A stretch of DNA of 64,000 nt, from contig JAHJBC010000002.1 of NCBI GenBank assembly GCA_018813765.1, positions 62,001 to 126,000 of the forward strand, written 5' to 3'. Origin of the DNA: Gammaproteobacteria bacterium (GTDB taxonomy: Bacteria; Pseudomonadota; Gammaproteobacteria; Burkholderiales; Gallionellaceae). The notes below the pieces were generated by a model, which ran no database searches, was not told where the DNA came from, and worked only from the letters and a program-made list of their open reading frames with translations. The translations under genes and the position numbers were made by a program. Numbering within the stretch: position 1 is the stretch's first letter; every line of letters starts with the position of its first letter. Below, one piece after another: positions 39,283-48,217 of the stretch.

Positions 39283-39340
39283 TGGTTTTGTCCGCCTGTG
39301 TTTCAGAAGGCGGCGATACTACCCATGAAAACCAAAATGG

Positions 39341-40645
39341 TCAATCCGGCTGCCCGGTGCTCGAGTAGCGGCACCAGGTCTCGCGCACGAAGAAGGCGGA
39401 GAACAGCCCCATCAGAGAGAACAGCATCAGGATGGCGATCCCGCTCTGGTAGTCGCCGGTAGCGGACATCTCTGCCGCCCGCCCGTCACGGGCATGATCG
39501 ATGGCCCAACCCACCAGCGGCTGCAGGATCGCCGTGCCGAGGAAGGCGCCGACGTTCACCACGCTGGTCGCCATCCCGGATAGTGCGGGCGGATTCACCT
39601 CTTTAGCGCAGGACCAGCTCAACGTGAAGCTCGGCGCGGCCAGACCCATCACGAGAAACAGCGCCTGACTCGCGAATCCACCCATGTCCACGGCGAACTG
39701 CAGCGGCAGCCAGCACAGGGTATAGACCAGCGCACCCGCGATCATCACCGGCTTGCGGCGGCCGAGGCGGTCGGACAGGGAGCCGATGAACAGCGCGCCG
39801 ACGGCGAAACCGCCCAGCAGCAGCGTCGTATGCCAGGCCGCAGCAGCACGGTCCATGCCGTACACATCATGCAGGAATGGCACGGCCCACAACCCACCGA
39901 AGGCGAACAGCGAACCCGCCAGCCCCATGTTCACCCACAGGCCGGGCCAGGTCGCGCGATTCTTCAGCACGACCAGCAGACCGTGGTACCAATGCCCGTC
40001 ATGCGGCGGATGTGCGGTTTTCCCGTCCAGCTCGCGCAGGCTGGGCAGGCCGGCCTCGCCCGGATGGTTGCGCACCAGCCACCAGCAAAGCACGGCCAGC
40101 ACGAGCGAGACCAGACCGACCGTGACGAACACCGTGCGCCAGGAGACGAAACCCAACGCCCAGGCCAGCGGCGTAGCAGCGAGCAGCGAGCCCATGTTGC
40201 CGATGAGGATGGTCGCGCCGGTCGCCGTCGCAAAGTGGCGATCATGGAACCAGGCGGCATTGAGCTTGAGCATGGAGATGAATGACACCGACACCCCGAG
40301 GCCGACCAGCAGGCGGCCGAGGGAGGCGACGGCGAGCGTATCCGCGAAACCAAACAGGATGGAGCCGAGACCGCCGATCACGCCGCCGATGGCGACAACC
40401 CTGCGCGGCCCCATCGTATCGACGAGGACGCCCGTGGGTATCTGCATCACGGCATAAATATAGAAGTAAGTCGCCGCCAGCCCGCCCAGTTCGGCCCCGC
40501 TGGTGTGGAAGGCCTGTTGCAGGTCGCCGGAGATCGCCGCCGGGGCGAAACGATGGAAGAAGGACAGCACATAGGCCAGCCCGACGACGAGGAAAGCCGT
40601 CCAGCGCAAACGGACAAGTTGGCGCGACTGAATGGGATCTAGCAT
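39341..40645 (-). CDS. MFS transporter
   Basis: A 434-residue twelve-helix major facilitator protein. I placed the start at MLDPIQSRQLVRLRW (40645), just before the first helix; an ATG ten codons upstream is also in frame and no strong ribosome site decides between them. Helix one is TAFLVVGLAYVLSFFHRF. The loop 2-3 signature DTMGPRRVVAIGG and the loop 8-9 copy SDRLGRRKPVMIAG are both present. Substrate not inferable; it resembles the organic-anion or nitrate/hexuronate-type branches. Confidence 0.88.
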   Translation of the reverse strand: MLDPIQSRQLVRLRWTAFLVVGLAYVLSFFHRFAPAAISGDLQQAFHTSGAELGGLAATYFYIYAVMQIPTGVLVDTMGPRRVVAIGGVIGGLGSILFGFADTLAVASLGRLLVGLGVSVSFISMLKLNAAWFHDRHFATATGATILIGNMGSLLAATPLAWALGFVSWRTVFVTVGLVSLVLAVLCWWLVRNHPGEAGLPSLRELDGKTAHPPHDGHWYHGLLVVLKNRATWPGLWVNMGLAGSLFAFGGLWAVPFLHDVYGMDRAAAAWHTTLLLGGFAVGALFIGSLSDRLGRRKPVMIAGALVYTLCWLPLQFAVDMGGFASQALFLVMGLAAPSFTLSWSCAKEVNPPALSGMATSVVNVGAFLGTAILQPLVGWAIDHARDGRAAEMSATGDYQSGIAILMLFSLMGLFSAFFVRETWCRYSSTGQPD

Positions 40646-40686
40646 TTGAGATGGAGCCGTGGGTAACGGCCCCATTGTAACCGGAC

Positions 40687-41019
40687 TTATTGTTTGACCG
40701 CGTCCGCGATCAGCTTCTGTATCTCGCCCTGCTGGTAGAGGTCCACCATGATGTCGGAACCGCCAATCAACTCCCCCTTGATATAACACTGGGGAAAAGT
40801 GGGGAAATCGGCATAGAACTTCAGATAATCATAAGCGCCCTTGTCCTCAAGCACATTCACGGCGACAAATCTTTCCACGCCGCAGGCCTTGAGCACCTGC
40901 GCCGCGCGCCCCGAAAACCCGCATTGCGGGAATTGCGGCGTACCTTTCATATACAGCACAACGGGATTTTCCGTGACCGTTTTCCTGATCTGGTCCAAGG
41001 CGACCTGTTTTTCGTCCAT
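40687..41019 (-). CDS. grxD: Monothiol glutaredoxin (Grx4/GrxD family)
   Basis: The 110-residue monothiol glutaredoxin that binds and transfers [2Fe-2S] clusters. The active site is FPQCGFSG, with the single Cys at residue 33, preceded by VVLYMKGTPQ and followed by the FAAV/VNVLED, TFPQCYIKGELIGGSDIM glutathione-binding blocks. It is immediately downstream of bolA, and Grx4-BolA pairs form cluster-bridged heterodimers, so the gene order fits a physical partnership. Confidence 0.96.
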   Translation of the reverse strand: MDEKQVALDQIRKTVTENPVVLYMKGTPQFPQCGFSGRAAQVLKACGVERFVAVNVLEDKGAYDYLKFYADFPTFPQCYIKGELIGGSDIMVDLYQQGEIQKLIADAVKQ

Positions 41020-41031
41020 GTTTCTGCTCCG

Positions 41032-41271
41032 TTACTGGTTGTTAGCCCATTGTTCTGGCGTCAAAGTCTTCATCGACAAGGCATGGATCTTCTCCATCCT
41101 GTCGCCCAGCGCCTGATAGACCTGCTTATGTCTTTGCAGCATACCTTTGCCAGCGAATTCGCTGCTTACGATCACCGCCTCGAAATGGCGACCGTCTCCG
41201 TCGACATGGATGTGCTCGCACGGCAGGCCCTGCAGGATGAAATCCCGGACGTTTTCCGGCGTCACTTTCAT
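41032..41271 (-). CDS. BolA/IbaG-family protein
   Basis: A 79-residue BolA-like protein of the IbaG/YrbA size class. The family helix-strand signature HIHVDGDGRHFEAVIVSSEF and the FAGKGMLQRHKQVYQALG segment are clear, including the invariant HRxxY-like helix. It lies 12 bases upstream of grxD and 10 bases downstream of the tusE-like gene, so the three likely share a transcript for iron-sulphur and sulphur handling. Confidence 0.93.
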   Translation of the reverse strand: MKVTPENVRDFILQGLPCEHIHVDGDGRHFEAVIVSSEFAGKGMLQRHKQVYQALGDRMEKIHALSMKTLTPEQWANNQ

Positions 41272-41281
41272 CTTGCGCCCT

Positions 41282-41575
41282 TCAGACGCAGCCGGTCGGC
41301 TTGGGCATGCCGCCGTACTTGGTGATCGGCTTCATCGGCCCGGTCATCCACAGGTCGAACACTTCCTTCTGGTCCTGCTCGATGTATTTGGCGAATTTGC
41401 GAATCGGCGGCACCGAGGTGTACTCCTCGAAATACTCGCGCGCCTTCATGATCTGCTCCCATTTCCGGTCGTTCAGTTCGTAGCCATCTTCTTCGGCCAT
41501 GGCACGGCCGATCTCCGGTGTCCAGTCGCTCATATCAACCAGATAACCGTCTCCATCACGTTTCGGAATTTGCAT
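41282..41575 (-). CDS. TusE/DsrC-family sulphur-relay protein
   Basis: A 97-residue protein of the TusE/DsrC family. The start is ATG 41575 after a perfect AAGGAGG; the GTG two codons earlier overlaps that site. The body YLVDMSDWTPEIGRAMAEED and the C-terminal arm KPITKYGGMPKPTGCV match. Only the penultimate Cys is present; the second Cys of true DsrC, normally ten residues before it, is absent. That makes a sulphur-transfer (TusE-like) role more likely than a sulphite-reductase partner role. Confidence 0.9.
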   Translation of the reverse strand: MQIPKRDGDGYLVDMSDWTPEIGRAMAEEDGYELNDRKWEQIMKAREYFEEYTSVPPIRKFAKYIEQDQKEVFDLWMTGPMKPITKYGGMPKPTGCV

Positions 41576-41724
41576 GGTCACACCTCCTTGAGAAAAAGTG
41601 TCGCCATTTAACCTTACTTGACTGTTTTAGTCAAGTTGACTGATTTGGTCTGCTATCCATATGCCCGTGCAGGAGGAATCTGCTCGCGCGAACCCATTTT
41701 GCGCCAATTCAGACCAAGGTATAG

Positions 41725-43983
41725 CTAACGCTCAACAAGCCATGTCTCGAAATCACCCAGGCTCACCGGACGGGCGAACAGATACCCCTGGAAACGGGGG
41801 CAGCCGAACGAATCAAGCAGTGCAAACTGCTCCTGCGTCTCAACCCCCTCCGCGACCACATCGAGGCCGAGGTTATGCGCCATGCCGATGATCGTTTTGG
41901 CGATCACCGCATCGCCGGACTCGACCGTGATGTTGCGCACGAACGCCCGGTCGATCTTCAACTGATCGATGGGCAATTGGCGCAGATATGAAAGCGATGA
42001 ATAGCCAGTGCCGAAATCATCCAGTGAAAAACTGATCCCGGTCGATTTGAGCAGTTTCATCCTGTCGATCGCTTCCGCCAGATTGTGTATCAGCGTCGTC
42101 TCGGTCAACTCGAGTTTCAGCTGCGACGGTTCGATCCGGTGCGCATAGATGATCGCCAGCACCTCGGCGACGAAATCGTGATGCATGAAGGCGGCAGCAG
42201 ATATGTTGACCGACAGCCGCGATCCGGCGAAGACTTTCCGCTCATGCCAGTCCCTGATCTGCCTGCAAGACTCGGCCAGTACCAACATGTCGACGAGTCC
42301 GATCAAGCCGGATTCTTCGGCAAAAGGGATGAATTCGTCGGGCGGGATCAAACCCTGCTCGGGATGCTGCCAGCGCACCAGCACCTCGGCACCGACGCAA
42401 CGTCCGGCGGCATCCACCTGCGGCTGGAAATGCAGGCGAAACTGTTTCTCCTGCAAGGCGATACGCAGTTCCGCTTTCATCTTTGCCCGCTTTTCCAGCG
42501 CCTGCTGCATGGAAGGATCGAAGAAGCGCAATCTGGCGCGGCCGCTGCTCTTGGCCTGGTACAACGCGACATCGGAATGCTTGAGCAATTCGTCCGCGCT
42601 CGCTTGTCGGCCATGGAACAGCGTAACGCCGATGCTGGCGGTACCCAGATATTGCTGCCCTTCCAGCGTATAGGGCCGGTTGAGCGCCTCCAGCACCTTG
42701 TTCGCCACCGATTCGGCATGCGGCACCACGTCCTCGTCCGAATCGAACAGATTGGCCAGCATGACCACGAACTCGTCCCCGCCCAGCCTGGCCACCGTAT
42801 CCCCCGTTCTCACGCTGGAGACCAGGCGCCTTGCCACCTCCATGAGCAATTTGTCGCCCACCGCATGGCCCTGCGTGTCGTTGAGCTCCTTGAAATGATC
42901 GAGGTCGATGAACAGCACCGCACCGTAGGTATCGTTGCGCTCGCTGGCAGTCATGGCCTGGTTCAGCCTGTCCATCAGCAGGCGGCGGTTCGGCAGCTGG
43001 GTGAGCGGATCGTAATAGGCCAGACGGAATATCTCGGCCTCGGCCTCCTTGCGCAGCGAGATGTCGCTGAACATCCCGACATAATGCGAGACTTTCCCGG
43101 CATCATCCCTGACCGCGGTGATGGTCAATTGTTTGGGATAGACCTCGCCGTTCTTGCGCCGGTCCCACAACTCTCCGTCCCAGCGACCCTCGGCATGCAG
43201 AGTGGTCCACATCTGCTCGTAGAATTCGCTGTCCTGGCGTCCGGATTTCATCATGGCAGGAGTGTTTCCGATCACCTCATCCGTCTCATAGCCGGTGATC
43301 TCGCAGAACGCCTGATTGACGCGCACGATGCGCGATTCGCTATCGGTGATGATGATGCCTTCATGCGTCTCGAACGCGGTCGCGGTTACGGCCTGCTGCA
43401 GTTCCCTGCCGACACGTTCGGTGATGTCGAGGTTCGTCGAGCGTACGCCGAGGATGTCGCCGTTGCTATCACGCACATCGCTGCACAGATGCTCCAGCCA
43501 GCGCAGCTCGCCATTGCGCGTCCGGATACGCACACGCAGCCGCTCCTGAAGTCCCTTCGCGTGCATGCGGTGTACATGCTCGCCCCACAAGTGATGATCA
43601 TCGGCAATGACCAGCTCGTTCATCAGGGACGGCCGCGCATAGAAATCCTGCTGACGGTAACCGGTGACCTCCAGGCAGGAGGGAGACACATATTCGTAGA
43701 CGCCGTCCTTGCGCTGGACGTAGATGAATTCCTGCGCCAGATCGGCCACGGCGCGGAAGATGTCCCTGCCCGCCAGCACCTCCTTGCGCAAGGCGATCAG
43801 GGTGGAGAGCATCAGGCCGATGGTGGTCCCCAACAGCGTCGGCACGATGAAATGACGCATCGTCGCCTGCGGATACACCAGAATCACTTGCGTCGTGGCA
43901 AATGCCAGAACGATAAGAATCCCGAGCGCGGTAAAACGCAGGTAGACACTGTGATGCTTTCTCAGGAAAGGCAATAACTCCAT
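41725..43983 (-). CDS. PAS-PAS-GGDEF-EAL cyclic-di-GMP enzyme
   Basis: A 752-residue membrane-bound signalling protein. Two N-terminal helices (about residues 18-36 and 45-65) are followed by two PAS domains (about 75-195 and 200-315), GGDEF (motif at 401-405, intact) and EAL. The EAL signature reads EVL (533-535), still with the catalytic Glu, and DDFGTGYSS (about 653-661) is intact. Both synthesis and hydrolysis of c-di-GMP are thus possible. I chose ATG 43983 after GGAGG. Its second PAS is closely similar to that of the diguanylate cyclase at 48218-49804. Confidence 0.94.
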   Translation of the reverse strand: MELLPFLRKHHSVYLRFTALGILIVLAFATTQVILVYPQATMRHFIVPTLLGTTIGLMLSTLIALRKEVLAGRDIFRAVADLAQEFIYVQRKDGVYEYVSPSCLEVTGYRQQDFYARPSLMNELVIADDHHLWGEHVHRMHAKGLQERLRVRIRTRNGELRWLEHLCSDVRDSNGDILGVRSTNLDITERVGRELQQAVTATAFETHEGIIITDSESRIVRVNQAFCEITGYETDEVIGNTPAMMKSGRQDSEFYEQMWTTLHAEGRWDGELWDRRKNGEVYPKQLTITAVRDDAGKVSHYVGMFSDISLRKEAEAEIFRLAYYDPLTQLPNRRLLMDRLNQAMTASERNDTYGAVLFIDLDHFKELNDTQGHAVGDKLLMEVARRLVSSVRTGDTVARLGGDEFVVMLANLFDSDEDVVPHAESVANKVLEALNRPYTLEGQQYLGTASIGVTLFHGRQASADELLKHSDVALYQAKSSGRARLRFFDPSMQQALEKRAKMKAELRIALQEKQFRLHFQPQVDAAGRCVGAEVLVRWQHPEQGLIPPDEFIPFAEESGLIGLVDMLVLAESCRQIRDWHERKVFAGSRLSVNISAAAFMHHDFVAEVLAIIYAHRIEPSQLKLELTETTLIHNLAEAIDRMKLLKSTGISFSLDDFGTGYSSLSYLRQLPIDQLKIDRAFVRNITVESGDAVIAKTIIGMAHNLGLDVVAEGVETQEQFALLDSFGCPRFQGYLFARPVSLGDFETWLVER

Positions 43984-44082
43984 CACACCTCCGCAAGACC
44001 GAACTGCCTCTGTGTCCCGGCAAGCAGTCCATCCGGCAAACCAGGGCGCGGATACTATACTCGTCAGACCTCGTTCAGTCTG

Positions 44083-45765
44083 TTACTCCTCCAGGGCATT
44101 CACCTTGCGGTAAAGCCAGCCGCCCAGATACAGGCTACCGCCCACCACCAGCAGGCTGGCAATGCGGATCAGCGGCGTGGCCGCGGCGATGTCATAGAGG
44201 AACACCTTGAACACCGAGGCGGTGAAGATCAGCAGCGAAGACTGCCCCAGCATCTTGTCGCGACGTTGCAACGACAGGAACAGGCAGCCCAGCGCCAGCG
44301 CGCCCCACAGCAGCGAGACCAGCAGGCGACTATCGAACATCTGGATCGCCCAGACCATGACGGCGATATGAGCCGCGTACAGCGCAATCATGCCCGCATC
44401 TCGTAGCGCGGTATCCCGGCGCAGGAAGTAATACGCCAGATACAGTTCGGCCGCATAACAAATGCCGAGCAGATCATGCATGGGTACGTTGCCGGAAGCC
44501 GCCATCAGCGCATGTCCGGTGAAAAGGCTCAGATAGTTGGCGAAGAAGATCAGCCCGATCGCACCCCACAGCGGCATGCCGGGCGCTTTCATGTCACCGC
44601 GCATGACGGCATATGCGGCGATCAACGGCACCAGCAGCAACCCCACCCAGGGCGCCCACTCCGCCGGCACCGATTCGATGTAGCCCGCATGCAGCAGCAC
44701 CAACGCGACATAGGCGCTCAGCAGCATGCGGCCGCCTTCCAGCGCGGTGCCACGCACGCGCGCCACAATGAAATAGCTGGCCAGCAGGATCGCCGCGCTG
44801 GCGATCGCCACCCAGGGTGCCAGTTCGGGCACGTGCTGATGCAGGATGTGGTACTGCACGAAATAGAACAGCACCAACGCGGGGAGGTGGCGCAGGGCGT
44901 CGTCCCGCGACATCGGCGCGATGCGCGCGCTGAACGCCGAAGCGGCAGCGACGAAGATCAGGAAGTGCACGGTCTGGAACACCAGCGCCTCCAGCCATGC
45001 CTCAGGCATCGCGGCATGCCATTTCAGGTCGAAGATCACCAGCGCCAGATACATCGCCAGAATGTAGACGCTGCGCTGGGCTACCCGGATCGAGAACACC
45101 GAGAACACCGCGCTCCAGCAGGCGAAATAGACGATCAGGTCGACGATGGAATAACCGGCATCGCCGAGGAACAGCGGCGCAGTGTAGGAACCCACCACTG
45201 CGAACAACGCATACATCTCGTTCAGGAACATGCGGTTGAGCCACAGCGAGACGAGGCAGACTGCGATGATGCCGCTGGTGGCGAAGGTGGTGTCGACGAG
45301 GTGGTAGTAGTTGTGCGCGCCGTACATGGACAGGAACAGGATCACCACGCCCGCCGCCGGCAGCAGGCTGGCGTAGTGCATGTCCTTGCTGCGCAGCAGC
45401 AGGCCGATAGTTATCAGGGCAACACCGCCCAGCATGGCCAGCAGCACCTGGCGCACCGGCGTCAGCCAGCCCGCATCGACGGCCAGCACCACCAGATAGA
45501 TCGCGGCCAATACCAGTGCAGTGGCCCCGGCCCAGCCCAGGATGCTGGTAACCGGGAAAGAAGTATCGACACGCCTGGCAGCACTGTCGGCAAGAGGTCT
45601 GGAAAAAGCGGGCGGCGGCACCGGCTCGACCCTGGGGGCAGGAGCTTGCGCTGCGGGTGCCTGAACCGGTACTGGCGCAGGAGTCTGCGGCGCGGTCGAT
45701 CTTAGGAAACGTTCTATCGCCGTCAGGCGGGATTCGATACTGGCCAGCCGTTCTTCCGTGTTCAT
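44083..45765 (-). CDS. DUF2339-like polytopic membrane protein
   Basis: A 560-residue protein. The N-terminal 25 residues form a short coiled coil (ERLASIESRLTAIERFL), then a Pro/Ala-rich linker, then at least 14 membrane helices from about residue 72. This is the plan of the DUF2339 predicted membrane proteins, whose function is unknown. It is a single gene on the minus strand, downstream of the unrecognised gene at 45820. Nothing in the neighbours suggests a substrate. Confidence 0.85.
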   Translation of the reverse strand: MNTEERLASIESRLTAIERFLRSTAPQTPAPVPVQAPAAQAPAPRVEPVPPPAFSRPLADSAARRVDTSFPVTSILGWAGATALVLAAIYLVVLAVDAGWLTPVRQVLLAMLGGVALITIGLLLRSKDMHYASLLPAAGVVILFLSMYGAHNYYHLVDTTFATSGIIAVCLVSLWLNRMFLNEMYALFAVVGSYTAPLFLGDAGYSIVDLIVYFACWSAVFSVFSIRVAQRSVYILAMYLALVIFDLKWHAAMPEAWLEALVFQTVHFLIFVAAASAFSARIAPMSRDDALRHLPALVLFYFVQYHILHQHVPELAPWVAIASAAILLASYFIVARVRGTALEGGRMLLSAYVALVLLHAGYIESVPAEWAPWVGLLLVPLIAAYAVMRGDMKAPGMPLWGAIGLIFFANYLSLFTGHALMAASGNVPMHDLLGICYAAELYLAYYFLRRDTALRDAGMIALYAAHIAVMVWAIQMFDSRLLVSLLWGALALGCLFLSLQRRDKMLGQSSLLIFTASVFKVFLYDIAAATPLIRIASLLVVGGSLYLGGWLYRKVNALEE

Positions 45766-45819
45766 CTCAACCTGCCTCCAAAAGGAATTCCGCTACTCGG
45801 CGAAAACAGACTTGTCCCG

Positions 45820-46986
45820 CTACTCCTTGGGCCAGTACGCCGTGGCGATGCCCTCGCCCAGATCGGCCTCGATCAGGCGGCGGCGCACTTCGAGCAGGCG
45901 CGCGATCAGCGCGGGTTCGGCTGCGCCGTAGGCATCGGCGTCCGGCGTGCGGTTCACCACTACGCCCAGCAACTCGGTGATCGCGTTGCCGATGGAGTTC
46001 TGGCTGATGGTCACGATCAATTTGCCCGCATCGTTGCGGTAGATGAGTTGCTTGAACGCGGGCTGCCAGCGGATGGCATTGGCGTACTTCGCATCGACGA
46101 TGCAGTGGTCGCGCACCTTTTTCGCCGTCTTCATGAAGTCGTTGTCAAACAGCAACACGCTCTCCACCTGCTCGGGAAAATACACGTCCGCCAGCATGGG
46201 CGAGTTACGCGACGAGACCTGCGAGAAGAAGGTGCGGTAGAAATCGATGAAGCCTTTCAGCACCTCGTCGTATTCCTTCCAGAACTGCACATCCCTGAGC
46301 GCTTGCGCACCGCCCTGTATCTCCCAGCTCGGCAGCCCCTGCGGGTAGCCGGTCAGGCCGATGCGCGCATCGGCCTCGCTGGCGGGCTTGAGTATCCGCA
46401 GATCCAGTGCCTTGTCGAAGAAGGCGCGATAGACATCGCGCATGTAGGCCTGGAACAGGCTGTGCTGGCCGCCGTCGGTGAGGTTGGGATTATTGGCGTC
46501 GGCCGGCTTGGCGTCGCGCAACGTCGCCATCGGAAACACGATGAAATGGTTGTGCAGCATGCGGATACTGGGCACGCCGGGCGAAGTCAGCGGCCAGGTC
46601 GCGTCCAGACTCGCCTCGCCCGCCATGACCAGCGCTTCCGCCGGATCGGGATACTGCTCCAGCATGTAGTCGATGATGATCTGGTTCATGCGGTTCCACA
46701 CATGCTTCACGTTCTCCGCCACCTGCGTGCGCCGCACTGGCCGCCCGAGCGGGTTGAGGATGGAATTGGACGTGTTGTGGATGATGGAACAGTCGAACTC
46801 GTTGCTGTGCCCCAGCGCCTTGCGGTACAGCAGCAGGTCTTCGCGGTTCTGCAACAGGCCGTTGTTGTTGACCAGATCGTTGAGATTCTCGGTGCTGTTG
46901 AAGAATTCGTTGGGTTTCATCCCCTCCGGCACCGTCAACGGGATGGCGCGGAAAGGAGTGTTGATTTCGCGTGGAGCGGATTGCAT
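45820..46986 (-). CDS. Unrecognised soluble 388-residue protein
   Basis: I cannot name a family. The start is MQSAPREINTPFRAI (46986), after AAGGAAA. There is no signal peptide or membrane helix. Notable points are SIIHNTSNSILNPLGRPVRRTQ near residue 70 and SIRMLHNHFIVFPMATLRD near residue 145, a His-rich strand that recalls HIT-like nucleotide transferases without the full HxHxH. The rest is mixed alpha/beta with many aromatic residues. It is followed by DUF2339 and preceded by a stand-alone cyclic-nucleotide domain, so a signalling link is possible. Confidence 0.72.
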   Translation of the reverse strand: MQSAPREINTPFRAIPLTVPEGMKPNEFFNSTENLNDLVNNNGLLQNREDLLLYRKALGHSNEFDCSIIHNTSNSILNPLGRPVRRTQVAENVKHVWNRMNQIIIDYMLEQYPDPAEALVMAGEASLDATWPLTSPGVPSIRMLHNHFIVFPMATLRDAKPADANNPNLTDGGQHSLFQAYMRDVYRAFFDKALDLRILKPASEADARIGLTGYPQGLPSWEIQGGAQALRDVQFWKEYDEVLKGFIDFYRTFFSQVSSRNSPMLADVYFPEQVESVLLFDNDFMKTAKKVRDHCIVDAKYANAIRWQPAFKQLIYRNDAGKLIVTISQNSIGNAITELLGVVVNRTPDADAYGAAEPALIARLLEVRRRLIEADLGEGIATAYWPKE

Positions 46987-47077
46987 CTGCTGTTTCCTTT
47001 GGTTGAAGAGTGTCCGGTCACGTGCCGGATGGCACATGCCGAACGGAGTGGTTGAACATCATGGGATCATTTCCGTA

Positions 47078-47434
47078 CTACAGGGTCGCATCCGTCCTGC
47101 GCAGGCGATCGGCGATCACGCGCATGACATGCAGGGCGAAGTTGGGGGTCTGCTGCACCAGAAAGCTGAAACGCTTGCGGTCAATGGGCAACAGCGTGCT
47201 GTCGGTCTTGGCGATGACCGTGGCCGAGCGCGCACCGTCGTCTATCATCGCCATCTCGCCGACGATGGCTCCGGCTTCCGCCGCCTCCACCACCTTGTTG
47301 TTTATGACGATCATGACTGTGCCGGACATGACGACATACATCTGGTCGCCGCTCTCGCCCTGATTGAACAGGGTCTGACCATCCTTCAACACCAGGAGAT
47401 CGGTTTCGTGCCGGAACAGTTCTGCCAGATTCAT
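47078..47434 (-). CDS. Stand-alone cyclic-nucleotide-binding domain protein
   Basis: A 118-residue single-domain cNMP-binding protein without a DNA-binding or enzymatic partner domain. The fold is complete: LKDGQTLFNQGESGDQMYVV, then the phosphate-binding cassette IVGEMAMIDDGARSATVIA with the Glu and Arg that hold the cyclic nucleotide, then a C-helix. I prefer ATG 47434 (GGGG seven bases upstream) to the ATG four codons earlier. Such lone domains act on partner proteins; the gene lies between the unknown 388-residue protein and the cytochrome. Confidence 0.85.
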   Translation of the reverse strand: MNLAELFRHETDLLVLKDGQTLFNQGESGDQMYVVMSGTVMIVINNKVVEAAEAGAIVGEMAMIDDGARSATVIAKTDSTLLPIDRKRFSFLVQQTPNFALHVMRVIADRLRRTDATL

Positions 47435-47538
47435 GAAGAACCCCATCGCAAATTGTCGATGGCGCGATTCTATCCGGAAATCCGTGACGGCAGCATGGGA
47501 AGGTGTGCGGACCGGAGTGGAAGCCGGCCGCGGAATGG

Positions 47539-47575
47539 CATGGACCGGGCCCTCCTGCGGAGAGCCCGGTCCATG
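47539..47575. terminator. Strong hairpin after the cytochrome gene
   Basis: CATGGACCGGGC and GCCCGGTCCATG are perfect 12-base arms around a 13-base loop, just after the stop of the c-type cytochrome gene on the minus strand. There is no T run, so it may terminate weakly or serve to stabilise the mRNA. Confidence 0.6.
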
Positions 47576-47580
47576 GAAGA

Positions 47581-48006
47581 TCAGTTGTTCTTTGCGCCCT
47601 GCTTGACCCAGTTGCGCATCAGCAGGATGTACTGGCGATCCAGCGTGCCCTCCGCATTCAGCCCCATCGGCATCTTCAGCCCCTTGTTGGTGCCGGTCAG
47701 CAGCTTGGTGAAGGTGCTGGAAGCGCTGTCGCCGGGGATCACCACCTTGCCGAACACAGTGCCCTTCATCAGCGTCTCATAGGAAGTCAGGTCCAGCCCG
47801 CTCTTCAGGTAACCGCTGGCACCCGGCTGGTGACAACTGATGCAATGGTCACGCAGGATGGGCTGTATATCGTTCTTGAAGCTCACTTCACCGGATTTCG
47901 TTGCCTTCATCGCGTTTTTCGCCGGTGCCATCGCAGCGTCTTCTGCCGCTGCGCCAAAGGTAGCCAGTGCCAGCACGATGCTGCCCAGCAATATCTTATT
48001 GTTCAT
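47581..48006 (-). CDS. Small periplasmic c-type cytochrome
   Basis: A 141-residue secreted single-haem cytochrome. Signal peptide MNNKILLGSIVLALATFGAAA; start ATG 48006 after GGGGAGG. The haem motif is CISCH at residues 55-59 (HCISCHQPGASG), and the sequence around it (NDIQPILRDHCISCH, GLDLTSYETLMKG, VVIPGDSASSTF, MPMG) is the pattern of planctomycete-type cytochrome c domains; the Met of MPMG is a candidate axial ligand. It is likely a periplasmic electron carrier. The partner is not evident. Confidence 0.88.
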   Translation of the reverse strand: MNNKILLGSIVLALATFGAAAEDAAMAPAKNAMKATKSGEVSFKNDIQPILRDHCISCHQPGASGYLKSGLDLTSYETLMKGTVFGKVVIPGDSASSTFTKLLTGTNKGLKMPMGLNAEGTLDRQYILLMRNWVKQGAKNN

Positions 48007-48217
48007 ACAACCTCCCCGAAAGTTATTTTCCCGACCGGTCTTGTGGCAAAACCGGGCGACCTGCAGTACAACAATGGCCGCTGCAACTACCGTATAAAAG
48101 GCTCCAGAAAACCTTCCCGGAACGACAGCGTCCTCCGGTATCGATACTACGCAACGCCCGTGGTTTATACAAGGCACGCCCACATTCCAAACATGGAAAT
48201 GCGGGAGCGGATGAAGA

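Noticed and set aside
42085-43977. A 630-residue plus-strand frame over the PAS-GGDEF-EAL gene
   Set aside because: Antisense to a gene with intact catalytic motifs; no independent evidence.
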